Shown here one piece after another: positions 17,401-24,754 of a DNA stretch of 64,000 bases. Each line of letters starts with the position of its first letter. Position 1 is the first letter of the stretch. The notes beneath the pieces were generated by a model that saw only the letters and a list, made by a program, of their open reading frames with translations, did no database searches and had not been told where the DNA came from. A program made the position numbers and the translations under genes. Source of the DNA: an uncultured Paracoccaceae bacterium. GTDB taxonomy: Bacteria > Pseudomonadota > Alphaproteobacteria > Rhodobacterales > Rhodobacteraceae. The stretch spans positions 868,001 to 932,000 of the forward strand of contig CANLNM010000001.1 in NCBI GenBank assembly GCA_947492475.1, given 5' to 3'.

Positions 17401-18219
17401 GAGATGTGCACTGCCGACAATCAGCCCCTTTGGATAGGCTCAGTTATTCTAGCGCAACAAATCATCCCGTTACTGCGAGTGGATCAGGCTTGGACCAAAG
17501 AGTATTTGATACCAGTGTTTGAATGGGACGCAGACGTTACAAAAGCCGCCGCGATGTGGGACAGTTTTTTGCATGCCCCGCGAGTCTATCTACCATTGCT
17601 TGAATTACTAAAATCGCCATTTTTGGCAGTTCCTGGCCACATTGATGTTCTGGAAGAACAGTGCCAAAAGCAGTACACGAGATTCTTAACCTACATTGCC
17701 CTAGGCGAAGCTTCGGTTCTTAGCTCTACGGAACTCAAGGACGTATTTGCCAAGCTACCTGCCGAATACCTCAATACTGTCGCTGAGACCTTGTTCCGTG
17801 CCTTGCAGGGAGCGGGAGATCAACAAGCTGAGTACCTGAAAAATCGGATCATTCCATTTATGAAAAGGTTTTGGCCTAGCAAACCGGAAGCACGAACACC
17901 GGAGACCTTCCGATATTTTGCACAAATATGCGCTATTTCCTCAGGTGAGTTACCAGCAGCTTTTGAGTGCTTTAAAGACCACTTGGGGCAAACAGATCAC
18001 TTCGGATATCTCCTTCGCTTACTAACTGAAGGAGGTGTCGCTTCGGACGATCCAAGTGAAGTCTTGCATATTTTGAACGCCACCATTCCTCAACAGGTCC
18101 CGTATTTGCACGATGATCTGGAGCCGCTGTTAAACGCAATTCGGCTAGCTAGTCCGGACCTCACAGAAAATCCACAATTCGTTCGGCTATCGATTCTTTC
18201 TCAACAACATGAAAATTAG
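14482..18219 (+). CDS. SIR2-domain antiphage protein (DSR1-like)
   Basis: This is a 1245-residue protein. The N-terminal 290 residues are a SIR2-type NADase: VVFFCGAGIS (Gly28-Ser32, NAD-binding loop), LITTNFDRV with the catalytic Asn127, LIYLHGLLDG with His165, and VGYSINDPILRYMMDAL closing the domain. These are the residues known to be needed for NAD+ cleavage in defence-associated sirtuins. The following 950 residues are Trp-rich and helical, without an NTPase motif. That resembles DSR1 rather than SIR2-STAND (Avs5) or ThsA. In such systems the large C-terminal part binds a phage structural protein and releases the NADase, so the cell runs out of NAD+. It lies 299 bases after the STAND gene on the same strand. 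Confidence 0.82.
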   Translation: MQYIAHGPDIPEALLEAHEDGKVVFFCGAGISYPAKLPTFYGLVEAVYNELGEARDRAEAEALKAYKYDTTLGLLERRLPNGRLRVREAIANALQPNLAGRKSTQTHEALLRLSKTRSGATRLITTNFDRVFEEVIETKKTNTPTHAAPLLPVPKNRWDGLIYLHGLLDGTGSEANLNSLVATSGDFGLAYLIERWAARFVSELFRNYTVCFVGYSINDPILRYMMDALAADSMMGENTRVAYAFGNYKPSKKDQTESEWATKNVVPILYKNRSHHYYLHETLHAWANSYRDGINGKSAIVARHAHHKPSGSTVQDDFVKRMVWALSDPTGLPAKHFSQLDPVPPIDWLEEFSKRRFGIDDLPRFGVPRSDLFNTSHNPEFKFSLLSRPSPSYLAPLMSLVDPNAGRGPDWDKAMEALAKWLARHLEQPEALFWVIGQGSNLSPRFEWHLKRALEDANHLNPTMRKLWEFVVSGYARSRHYNGGLYGWEDRFKKHGNTPVVRQEFKDALRPSLKISRPFSFRTDRSGDTSESISTIANVEVALASDHVHSAYERILKIEQFEGFLAHILTDMSELLSETLGLMCEAEISSELDDYSYIQLPSISDHDQNKDYNDWTLLVTLCRDAWLATADHNSENAKAMLTIWASSKHPVFRRLVFFALAQRPDLVSFDTSMSWLLADDGHWLWSTSTMREVMRLLVSFGPILTVGHMQRLQGAIVEGPPRTRFRDDISDDEFERFSDRMRWLRLKKLLSNGGVATGNADAFVASMEERYPEWELAPDDRDEFPMWSSNGGDNVEEQLPRDFEGLIARLREKPSVDDLHAPDDWANICKDNFDLAIEVLKKLSEDDQWYPQRWGQALYAWANDENSSRTWQHIAPILVDMPDASFAEALHAIAWWVNRISKNVGEHEEAFFTLVDRIIKTGTNTVEASDDFSLNHAINHPVGHAASSLLNWWFSMELEDEQGLPDELKGRFAEMCTADNQPLWIGSVILAQQIIPLLRVDQAWTKEYLIPVFEWDADVTKAAAMWDSFLHAPRVYLPLLELLKSPFLAVPGHIDVLEEQCQKQYTRFLTYIALGEASVLSSTELKDVFAKLPAEYLNTVAETLFRALQGAGDQQAEYLKNRIIPFMKRFWPSKPEARTPETFRYFAQICAISSGELPAAFECFKDHLGQTDHFGYLLRLLTEGGVASDDPSEVLHILNATIPQQVPYLHDDLEPLLNAIRLASPDLTENPQFVRLSILSQQHEN

Positions 18220-18382
18220 GGCAACTGAAGTGGTACAAAGCAGCGGTTTTAAGCGTCCGCAGTGAATGTCAGCTGCCCACCCAAACATCCGAGGACGGCT
18301 GGAAAGTACAAAGATCAAAGCGCGTGGTTTGATGAAACACAAATCACGGTACTGCCGCGCGCCTCAGGCCCTACAATCGATA

Positions 18383-18402
18383 GTGAGGTATGAAGTGAGG
18401 TA
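18383..18402 (+). repeat. Direct repeat GTGAGGTA near the island end
   Basis: GTGAGGTA occurs twice, 12 bases apart (18383-18390 and 18395-18402), about 60 bases inside the presumed island end. Short direct repeats next to att sites are typical arm-type binding sites for P4-like integrases or for AlpA-like excisionases. Confidence 0.35.
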
Positions 18403-18458
18403 CATTTCTTTGGATTTCAAAAGATACTAATAAATAACAATAGTTTATATAGTTTAAT

Positions 18459-18483
18459 ATGCTCCCTTCGTCTCCGCCACCTA
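18459..18483. other. Candidate attR: 3' end of a tRNA-Ser
   Basis: The bases at 18462-18482 read as a 3' tRNA end: half a T-stem (CCCTT), a seven-base acceptor strand (CGTCTCC), the discriminator G and an encoded CCA. The acceptor strand pairs with GGAGACG, a common tRNA-Ser 5' end. No matching 5' tRNA body is present here, so this is a duplicated tail, as left at the far end of an island inserted by a P4-type integrase. Typical core-chromosome genes begin right after it. The intact tRNA-Ser and attL should lie left of the window. Confidence 0.6.
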
Positions 18484-18556
18484 CATTTTTAGGCTAGAAA
18501 TGATGAGTTAACCAACCTCGGCTTTGGATCCCCCTTAACTCGTCCTACTAATCGCC

Positions 18557-19699
18557 CTACAGAACCTGTGCAACAATCCGTTCATAAAGGTCAATTCCAA
18601 TCGGCAGCAGCGCATCTGGAAAATCGAAGTCGGGGTTGTGCAATTGCGGCTGCGTTTCGCCAGACCCCATGAACATCAAATTGGTGCAAGCTCCCGCATT
18701 TTCGAACCGGCCGAAATCCTCTGACCAGCGCATAGGGTGGGGCATTTCAAAGATCGAATACCCCAGTGAAGCCGCCGCTTTTCGTGCAATGTCGCAACCC
18801 TCGGCATGGTTATTGACCGCGTAAAAAACATCACACCAGTCCACGTCGGACCGCAATCCCGTCTGAGCTTCATTTAATAAATTCAATGCTCTAGATGACA
18901 TTTCCTGCATCATTTCATCTGTTCGACTGCGCAATGTGACACGTATTTCGCCCTGCCCCGGTGCAATGCCAAATGTGGGTTCGCCCAACTGGACATGGGT
19001 CAATGTCGACAGGGCAAAGTCTGCATCCTTGATGTTCCCCTGCCCCAGTGCGGGCAATTGCTGCATCAACTGAGCCATGGCCGTGGCGGGCGATATTCCA
19101 TCCTCAGGTGCCGCCGCATGAGAGCTCTTGCCTTGAAGCCGGATTTTCATCCCGCGCGACGCGCAATTGGCGACCCCATTCCTGAGGCCAATTTCACCTA
19201 TTGGGCGCCCCGGAACATTATGAAACGCAAACGCATAATCAGGGCAGATTTGCCCCCACCGCGGGTCGTCAATCACGGCTTGCGCACCAAATCCGGTTTC
19301 CTCGGCAGGTTGGAAAAGCAGGATCACACGCCCGGATTTTGGCCGTTTCTGTAACGTCATGCCAAGCCCTAGAACCATGCACATATGCCCATCATGTCCA
19401 CAAAGATGCCCCTTGCCACCAACTTCAGAGCGGTAACTCAGCTCAGAAATCTCTTGGATTGGCAGGCCGTCCAGCTCTGCGCGAAAAAGGATCGTTGGGC
19501 CGGGGTTTTGGCCCTTAAATTCAGCAGCGACGCCATGTCCACCCAGATTTTGCCAAATCCGATCTGCCCCAATTTGACGAAGCTCTAATGCAATCCGATT
19601 TGCCGTTTGCGTCTCTTGCCCAGAAATTTCTGGGCGGCGATGCAGATCATGCCGCAGCGCCGTCAAATAGCGCAGTTGCGCATCAGAAAGATCAGTCAT
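18557..19699 (-). CDS. M20-family amidohydrolase (hippurate hydrolase/IAA-amino acid hydrolase type)
   Basis: This 380-residue metal-dependent amidohydrolase starts with TALRHDLHRRPEISGQE, the family signature. It has the metal-binding blocks CGHDGHMCMV, QPAEETGFGA and AFHNVPGRP, a dimerisation domain (around GKSSHAAAPEDG, containing the conserved His), and a C-terminal ligand His in QLHNPDF. Relatives hydrolyse N-acyl or N-benzoyl amino acids. The substrate here is not predictable. Upstream ATGs at 19711 and 19726 would add a few residues. It is the first chromosomal gene after the island end and faces it. Confidence 0.9.
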   Translation of the reverse strand: MTDLSDAQLRYLTALRHDLHRRPEISGQETQTANRIALELRQIGADRIWQNLGGHGVAAEFKGQNPGPTILFRAELDGLPIQEISELSYRSEVGGKGHLCGHDGHMCMVLGLGMTLQKRPKSGRVILLFQPAEETGFGAQAVIDDPRWGQICPDYAFAFHNVPGRPIGEIGLRNGVANCASRGMKIRLQGKSSHAAAPEDGISPATAMAQLMQQLPALGQGNIKDADFALSTLTHVQLGEPTFGIAPGQGEIRVTLRSRTDEMMQEMSSRALNLLNEAQTGLRSDVDWCDVFYAVNNHAEGCDIARKAAASLGYSIFEMPHPMRWSEDFGRFENAGACTNLMFMGSGETQPQLHNPDFDFPDALLPIGIDLYERIVAQVL

Positions 19700-19776
19700 C
19701 CCAGTCCCCATATCATGAGCCGCCAATTTAGGTGACGACAGAGCATCCCGTCAAAGCGCGCCCTCTCCGGCCCCAT

Positions 19777-20484
19777 TTAGGACCCGGAATTCACCCGTTT
19801 GATCAAATCTGCACCGGTTTCTTTGCGTTCACTATAGCGATCCACCAGATAATTGGACTGATCGCGCGTCAGAAGTGTGAATTTTACCAGTTCTTCCATG
19901 ACATCGACCATGCGATCGTAATTTGGCGACGGTTTCATACGGTCCTGACTGTCGAATTCCAAAAATGCCTTGGGGGTGGAGGATTGATTGGGGATGGTGA
20001 TCAAACGCATCCAGCGCCCCAGAATGCGCAGCTGGTTCACGACGTTAAAACTCTGAGAACCGCCATTGACCTGCATCACAGCCAAGGTTTTGCCTTGGGT
20101 CGGGCGCACCGCCCCAAGAGACAGTGGAATCCAATCTATCTGGGCCTTCATAATCGCGGTCATCGCGCCATGTCGCTCTGGTGAACACCAAACCATCCCT
20201 TCGCTCCAACTGACGAGGTCGCGCAGTTCCTGAACCTTGGGATGAGAGGCGTCCTGATCATCCGGCAATGGCAGTCCGCTGGGGTCAAAGGTCTGTGTAT
20301 CCGCCCCAAGACGACGCAGAATTCGGGCGGCCTCTTGGGTCATGAGCCGGCTAAACGACCGATCCCGCAGCGACCCGTAAAGCAGCAAAATTTTGGGTCG
20401 ATGTGTGCTGTGCTGTTTCGGGAACAAGAGCGTTTCATCGATTTCACGGAAATGATCATCAGTGATGTTGGGGGTGTCAGTCAT
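19777..20484 (-). CDS. arsH: ArsH organoarsenical oxidase (NADPH-dependent FMN reductase)
   Basis: This 235-residue flavodoxin-like protein is typical of ArsH. It begins [20 protein letters not shown], and the phosphate-binding loop of the FMN site is [15 protein letters not shown]. The [20 protein letters not shown] block is characteristic of ArsH, as is the long C-terminal tail after [20 protein letters not shown]. ArsH oxidises trivalent methyl- or aromatic arsenicals to the less toxic pentavalent forms. The start at 20484 has TTGGA six bases upstream. It is co-directional with aqpS 35 bases upstream, in one operon divergent from arsR. Confidence 0.93.
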   Translation of the reverse strand: MTDTPNITDDHFREIDETLLFPKQHSTHRPKILLLYGSLRDRSFSRLMTQEAARILRRLGADTQTFDPSGLPLPDDQDASHPKVQELRDLVSWSEGMVWCSPERHGAMTAIMKAQIDWIPLSLGAVRPTQGKTLAVMQVNGGSQSFNVVNQLRILGRWMRLITIPNQSSTPKAFLEFDSQDRMKPSPNYDRMVDVMEELVKFTLLTRDQSNYLVDRYSERKETGADLIKRVNSGS

Positions 20485-20519
20485 GAACATTCCAATCTTT
20501 TCATATCGTTGCGAACAGG

Positions 20520-21185
20520 TCAGGCATCGTTTTCTTCCAACAACAACCAGCCAAAAAACCAAGTGGCCAGAATTGCGGCGATGCATTGCACCCCAAGAAA
20601 GGCCATCACATCCGTCGGCGCGATCCCGGCAAACGTGTCGGAAAACCCACGCGCGATTGTGACGGCCGGGTTGGCAAATGACGTGGACGATGTGAACCAA
20701 TAAGCCGCGGTGATATACAGCCCCACGGCCATCGGGACCGCGGCGGGGCGCGCTTTGATACAGGCCAGAATTGTGCCGACCAAACCAAAAGTGGCGACAA
20801 ATTCACCGGCCCATTGCCCGATCCCACTGCGCATGGTGGTGGATGGATCGATCAGGGGATGTTCAAACATCACATGCGCGGCAATAACCCCTGAAATCGC
20901 GCCAAACACCTGTGAAATCACATAAAAAACGGCAACTTTGCGGTCAATTTCTTTGCGCAGCACAAAGCTAAGCGTAACCGCAGGGTTAAAATGTGCACCT
21001 GAAATTGGCCCAAAAATGGTAATCAAAACCACCAGAATGGCCCCGGTTGGGATGGTATTGCCCAATAGCGCGATGGCCACATTCCCATCCGCCAATCGTT
21101 CCGCCATGATGCCTGACCCGATCACCGTGGCCAACAGTGAAAACGTACCCAACCATTCGGCCATCAATCGTCGTTCAAGCGTCAT
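20520..21185 (-). CDS. aqpS: Aquaglyceroporin-type arsenite channel (AqpS-like)
   Basis: This is a 221-residue membrane channel of the MIP family. Six transmembrane helices and two half-helices are readable, with both NPA boxes intact: [13 protein letters not shown] and [13 protein letters not shown]. In the ars operon of Sinorhizobium meliloti an aquaglyceroporin of this type replaces the ArsB efflux pump and lets arsenite or methylarsenite flow out of the cell. The neighbours arsH and arsR here support the same use. The ATG at 21185 is chosen because the first helix begins a few residues later. Confidence 0.88.
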   Translation of the reverse strand: MTLERRLMAEWLGTFSLLATVIGSGIMAERLADGNVAIALLGNTIPTGAILVVLITIFGPISGAHFNPAVTLSFVLRKEIDRKVAVFYVISQVFGAISGVIAAHVMFEHPLIDPSTTMRSGIGQWAGEFVATFGLVGTILACIKARPAAVPMAVGLYITAAYWFTSSTSFANPAVTIARGFSDTFAGIAPTDVMAFLGVQCIAAILATWFFGWLLLEENDA

Positions 21186-21321
21186 TGCTATCCCTTTGCC
21201 TTGCCTTTTTGGCGTAAACACATAAGGCCACGCGCGTCATTTCGGCGATTACCGAATTCAGTTTGACCTAATTCACCCCCAGATTCTTGTCAAGATTCGA
21301 CATTTCGGGTAATAACGAATT
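21186..21321. promoter_or_regulatory. Divergent ars promoter with two ArsR-type palindromes
   Basis: Between aqpS and arsR lie two 16-base imperfect palindromes of the same design. The first is TTCGG-N6-CCGAA at 21241-21256. The second is TTCG-N8-CGAA at 21304-21319, two bases before the arsR ATG. Both contain an AT-rich centre (ATTA/TAAT). They are 63 bases apart, close to six helical turns, so one regulator could occupy both promoters at once. This is what an ArsR autoregulated divergent operon should look like. Confidence 0.7.
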
Positions 21322-21666
21322 ATGAAACAAGAAACCGCTATCGACGCGCTGGCCGCCCTGGCGCAACCGTCCCGTATCGCTGCCTTTCGTCTGTTGGTAA
21401 CAGCTGGCCCTAAAGGGTTACCAGCACTCGAAATTTCGCGAAAACTTGGGACCAAGCCGTCGACATTGTCGGGCCATTTGGCCATCCTAAAACGGGCTGG
21501 CGTCCTGACCGCGACCCGCCAGCAGCGTGAAATCTATTACGCTGTGGATCTCACTTGTATCGGGGAACTGGTGCAATTTCTGATCGCTGATTGCTGTGGG
21601 GGACAGATCGAAAACTGTGGGGAAATCACAGCTTTGTTCCCCTGCAAACCCACAGGTCAGGTCTAA
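21322..21666 (+). CDS. arsR: ArsR-family arsenic-responsive repressor
   Basis: This 114-residue winged-helix protein opens with DALAALAQPSRIAAFRLL and has the recognition region TKPSTLSGHLAILKRAGVLT and the wing RQQREIYYAVD. It lacks the classical CVC metal site in the DNA-binding helix. Instead Cys residues cluster near the C-terminus (DCCGGQIENCGE), a pattern used by some ArsR proteins to bind As(III) or methylarsenite. It is transcribed away from aqpS-arsH, and its start codon sits next to a probable operator. Confidence 0.92.
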   Translation: MKQETAIDALAALAQPSRIAAFRLLVTAGPKGLPALEISRKLGTKPSTLSGHLAILKRAGVLTATRQQREIYYAVDLTCIGELVQFLIADCCGGQIENCGEITALFPCKPTGQV

Positions 21667-21752
21667 ATCGCAACCGCGCAGAATATGAAAGCCAGCTCAC
21701 AGATCAGACGTGAAAACACTGGCTGGCTCCCACTCGGTTGATCACCAAAAGA

Positions 21753-21769
21753 AGCGGGGCTTGCCCGCT
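21753..21769. terminator. Possible bidirectional hairpin between convergent genes
   Basis: A six-base stem (AGCGGG / CCCGCT) with a GCTTG loop lies between the converging arsR and oxidoreductase genes. The flanking sequence is only weakly T-rich. A second pairing of AGCCAG with CTGGCT about 50 bases to the left may add to it. Confidence 0.35.
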
Positions 21770-21795
21770 CCTTTCGGTTGTCGCGCGACAAAATG

Positions 21796-22782
21796 CTAAA
21801 CGGTTATGACCACTTTCCCCATGGCTTGCCCGCTGCTCAGCCGATCATATGCGACCCCAACGTTGCCTAGATCAAAGTCCTGCGCATCCAACAAAGGCAC
21901 AAGCGCACCCGCATCGGCGATATCCGCCAGTTGCGACAGAATTTCCCCATGCACGTGCCGTTTGTGGTTATGCAACATCGGGATCAGCATAAAGACCACA
22001 TGCAATGACAGGCCTTTGAAATGCGCCAAGGTCAGGTCCAATTCCAGCATCGAAACCGTCGTGACCACATTGGCATTTAGACTGGAGGCTTCAAACGAAT
22101 TGACCATATTGGCCCCGCCCACAGTGTCATACACCACATCAAATCCCGCGCCGTCTGTGTGTTTGGCGACAAAGTCTTCTATCTTTTCAGCGGTGTAATC
22201 GATGGGCGTCGCCCCATAAGATTTGATCACATCAAAGGCTTTCTCGCCACGCACGGTTGCATATACATCCGCGCCCAGATGTTTAGCGAGCTGGACGACA
22301 ACATGACCGACGCCGCCGGTTCCGCCTTGGACCAGCACCTTTTGGCCGGGCGCGACACCGGCGCGTTGCAATCCCTCAAAGGCGGTAATGCCAACCAACG
22401 GCAATGCCGCGGCTTGCTTCATCGACAGGGATTTGGGTTTATGCGCGATGAGCTGTGCATCGACCACCATAAACTGAGCCAACGCCCCCTGTAGATCCGC
22501 CAGTCCCCCGGCACAGCCAAAAACCGCGTCGCCAATGGCGAACCCGGCAACGTCCTGCGCCATTTCCGTGATGGTTCCGGCAAAATCCATCCCCAAAATC
22601 GCGGGCAATTCTGGCGACAAAGGCAAATCCTGACCCATAGTTTTGATCATCGTATCAACGGTGTTCACGCTCGTAGCCGCGATTTGCACGATCACCTGAC
22701 CCGGCCCGGCAACTGGCATTTCAACCTCTGTGGCGACAAATTCTGCATCCGCGCCATAGGCGTTCAAGCTCATAGATTTCAT
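21796..22782 (-). CDS. Zinc-independent MDR oxidoreductase (quinone reductase-like)
   Basis: This 328-residue medium-chain dehydrogenase/reductase has a GroES-like N-terminal domain (around LGMDFAGTITEMAQDV) and a Rossmann domain with GGTGGVGHVVVQLAKHLGAD. The Cys residues that bind structural zinc in alcohol dehydrogenases are absent, so it belongs with NADPH:quinone or enoyl reductases. It is monocistronic; the next gene leftward is convergent. The natural substrate is unknown. Confidence 0.87.
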   Translation of the reverse strand: MKSMSLNAYGADAEFVATEVEMPVAGPGQVIVQIAATSVNTVDTMIKTMGQDLPLSPELPAILGMDFAGTITEMAQDVAGFAIGDAVFGCAGGLADLQGALAQFMVVDAQLIAHKPKSLSMKQAAALPLVGITAFEGLQRAGVAPGQKVLVQGGTGGVGHVVVQLAKHLGADVYATVRGEKAFDVIKSYGATPIDYTAEKIEDFVAKHTDGAGFDVVYDTVGGANMVNSFEASSLNANVVTTVSMLELDLTLAHFKGLSLHVVFMLIPMLHNHKRHVHGEILSQLADIADAGALVPLLDAQDFDLGNVGVAYDRLSSGQAMGKVVITV

Positions 22783-22920
22783 TTTTTAGCTCCTGAAAGT
22801 AAATCCTGAGCTCTATTTATTCCGATTGTTTTTCAGGTAAATCCGGCAGAATCTAAGTTCAAAATTCGGGTATTGCATATAATAACCGACCCACACCCGT
22901 TTAGGATATGGGGCCACCCA

Positions 22921-23709
22921 TCAGAACAAACGCGCGACGTTTTCCTGAATTGCATCCATAACCGCCCGCACGTGGTTTACATCTTGCGCTGCGGCATGTG
23001 GATCGGTGAAACGGCCGGAATCATTATCAAAATACGCCCCGTTGGCATTTTCAAATGAGGTATCCAATGCCGCCACAGACAGGATATCAGCCCCAATACT
23101 TAGGTCATTCCCTGCGACCCCAAACCCGTCTTTGACCATTTTTGAGGCCAATAACGACCCCGGATTGACCGCAACCACCATCGGACCATCGACCAAGGTT
23201 CGGGCCAATTCCTGCGTCCAGATTGTGATGGCCAATTTGCTTTGGGCATATGCGGCGAAATCGTCCAGCCTGCCCTGCCCGTTCATCGCATCCACATCAA
23301 TCGGCGCCTGAGCTGCAGAGGATAGGTTCACCACCCGACCGTCACGGGGCATTATCGCCAACAAATCCTGCGTCAGCACCCAAGGCGCAAACGTATTCAC
23401 CATAAACCGCAGATCCACCCCCTGCGACAGGTGCGGCGCGGGCGTTTTGAACACCCCGGCATTGTTGATCACCACATCCAATCGCGCATGATTTTCGCGG
23501 ATCGCACGAGCCAAGTCCGTCACGTCCTGTGGGTTCGACAAATCAGCGACGTATTTCTCACAAGGCCCAGTCATAGTCGCCGCCGCCGCGTCCAATTTCG
23601 CCTGATTGCGCCCATGCAACAGAACCAGATGCCCCAGATTGGATAGTTTTTGCGCTGTCAGCAGGCCAATCCCATCCGTCGATCCGGTGATTAGTATCGT
23701 TTTGGTCAT
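22921..23709 (-). CDS. Short-chain dehydrogenase/reductase
   Basis: This 262-residue SDR begins with the nucleotide-binding ILITGSTDGIGLLTAQKL. It has the NNAGVF motif, the catalytic Ser in NLSSAAQ, and YAQSKLAITIW carrying the Tyr-x3-Lys pair. The C-terminus is of the WW-oxidoreductase/retinol-dehydrogenase-like type. The ATG at 23709 is preferred; an upstream in-frame start adds residues lacking homology to the fold. It is divergent from a LysR regulator 134 bases away, which probably controls it. Confidence 0.88.
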   Translation of the reverse strand: MTKTILITGSTDGIGLLTAQKLSNLGHLVLLHGRNQAKLDAAAATMTGPCEKYVADLSNPQDVTDLARAIRENHARLDVVINNAGVFKTPAPHLSQGVDLRFMVNTFAPWVLTQDLLAIMPRDGRVVNLSSAAQAPIDVDAMNGQGRLDDFAAYAQSKLAITIWTQELARTLVDGPMVVAVNPGSLLASKMVKDGFGVAGNDLSIGADILSVAALDTSFENANGAYFDNDSGRFTDPHAAAQDVNHVRAVMDAIQENVARLF

Positions 23710-23843
23710 GTGATTTCCTTTTGGGGTTGGATTTTGGCTGGACGCATGCCGCAAACACCCACCCACATCGCCAAACTAACCATTGATATTTCAATAAAAA
23801 CCACCCAATTTACGAAAGATAATTCTGAATTTGGATATAATCG
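23710..23843. promoter_or_regulatory. Divergent SDR/lysR promoter region with palindrome
   Basis: A 14-base palindrome ATTGA-TATT-TCAAT lies at 23782-23795, midway between the two start codons. It is the type of dyad bound by LysR-family regulators, although it does not give an exact T-N11-A spacing. AT-rich sequence on both sides could serve as the two promoters. Confidence 0.5.
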
Positions 23844-24752
23844 ATGGACACAGATGGCCTGCGCCTGTTCGTTTTAGCGGCGGAAAAGCTTAATATCAGT
23901 GCGGCGGGGCGTGAACTTGGGCTTGCCCCTGCGGTTGCCAGTGCCCGGCTGGCCAAGCTGGAACACACATTGGGCGCGGACCTGCTGCATCGATCAACTC
24001 GCAAGGTGGCCCTGTCGCTGGAAGGGTCCGAATTTCTGCCCTTTGCACGCGAAATGTTGGCCCAGGAACAGGCCGCCCGCGCCGCATTGGGGCAAGGTCA
24101 GGCAACCCCTACCGGGACCTTGCGCTTCACCGCCCCCAGCACCTTTGCACAGCAATATATCGCGCCGATCCTACCGGAATTTCTAGCCAAATATCCGGAC
24201 ATTATGCTTGATTTGCGCCTGTCAGACAGCCGCTTTGATCTGATCGAAGGCAGTTTTGATCTGGCGATCCGAAATGCTGCGATGGAAGATACCAGCCTAA
24301 AGGGACGTAAATTGGCCGATGATGTTCGGGTTCTGTGCGCGTCCCCGGGATATCTGGCCGAATTTGGAGTGCCAGATTGCGTGGATGATTTGAACACCCA
24401 TCACCTGATCGCATTTGCCAATCAGACCCCCCGCCCATTGACGCGCAAAAACGGACAGATTGCGATGTTTGATCCACGCGCGGCGTCCGGGCGCATGACC
24501 ATTGATGATGGGCAATGCCAGAAACTGGTTACGATGGCAGGTGCCGGAATTTCGATAAACTCTCTCTGGAGTGTGCATCAGGAATTGCGCGACGGATCGC
24601 TAATCCGCGTTTTGCCGGAATATGTGATGTCGGATTCATCGAAACTGTGGTTGGTCTATCCCAAGGCCAATGTTTTATCCGCCAAAGTGCGGGTATTGAT
24701 CGACTTTCTGTTGGAAAAGATCGGGAAAAACCCGGTCTGGGATCAAGAGTGA
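23844..24752 (+). CDS. LysR-family transcriptional regulator
   Basis: This 302-residue protein has an N-terminal helix-turn-helix (residues about 5-60: LRLFVLAAEKLNISAAGREL, then LAPAVASARLAKLEHTLGA) and a type 2 periplasmic-binding effector domain (from about residue 90, TGTLRFTAPSTFAQQYIAPI). It is a close match to the CrgA/DmlR-like subgroup. It is transcribed away from the SDR gene, the classical layout of a LysR regulator and its target. The stop lies two bases from the convergent thiD stop, with no room for a separate terminator. Confidence 0.93.
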   Translation: MDTDGLRLFVLAAEKLNISAAGRELGLAPAVASARLAKLEHTLGADLLHRSTRKVALSLEGSEFLPFAREMLAQEQAARAALGQGQATPTGTLRFTAPSTFAQQYIAPILPEFLAKYPDIMLDLRLSDSRFDLIEGSFDLAIRNAAMEDTSLKGRKLADDVRVLCASPGYLAEFGVPDCVDDLNTHHLIAFANQTPRPLTRKNGQIAMFDPRAASGRMTIDDGQCQKLVTMAGAGISINSLWSVHQELRDGSLIRVLPEYVMSDSSKLWLVYPKANVLSAKVRVLIDFLLEKIGKNPVWDQE

Positions 24753-24754
24753 TC

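Larger units (their letters stand above)
18220..18556. other. Gene-free junction between island and core
   Basis: This stretch of 337 bases has no protein-coding frame I can support. It contains the GTGAGGTA repeats, an AT-rich tract (about 18420-18458) and the tRNA-Ser-like tail listed separately. The stretch after 18484 is the upstream chromosome, gene-free up to the end of the M20 gene. Confidence 0.5.

Noticed and set aside
9077-18219. Retron, CBASS or toxin-antitoxin modules around the defence genes
   Set aside because: No reverse transcriptase, cyclase or small toxin/antitoxin pair could be recognised. The XRE gene has no toxin partner on either side.
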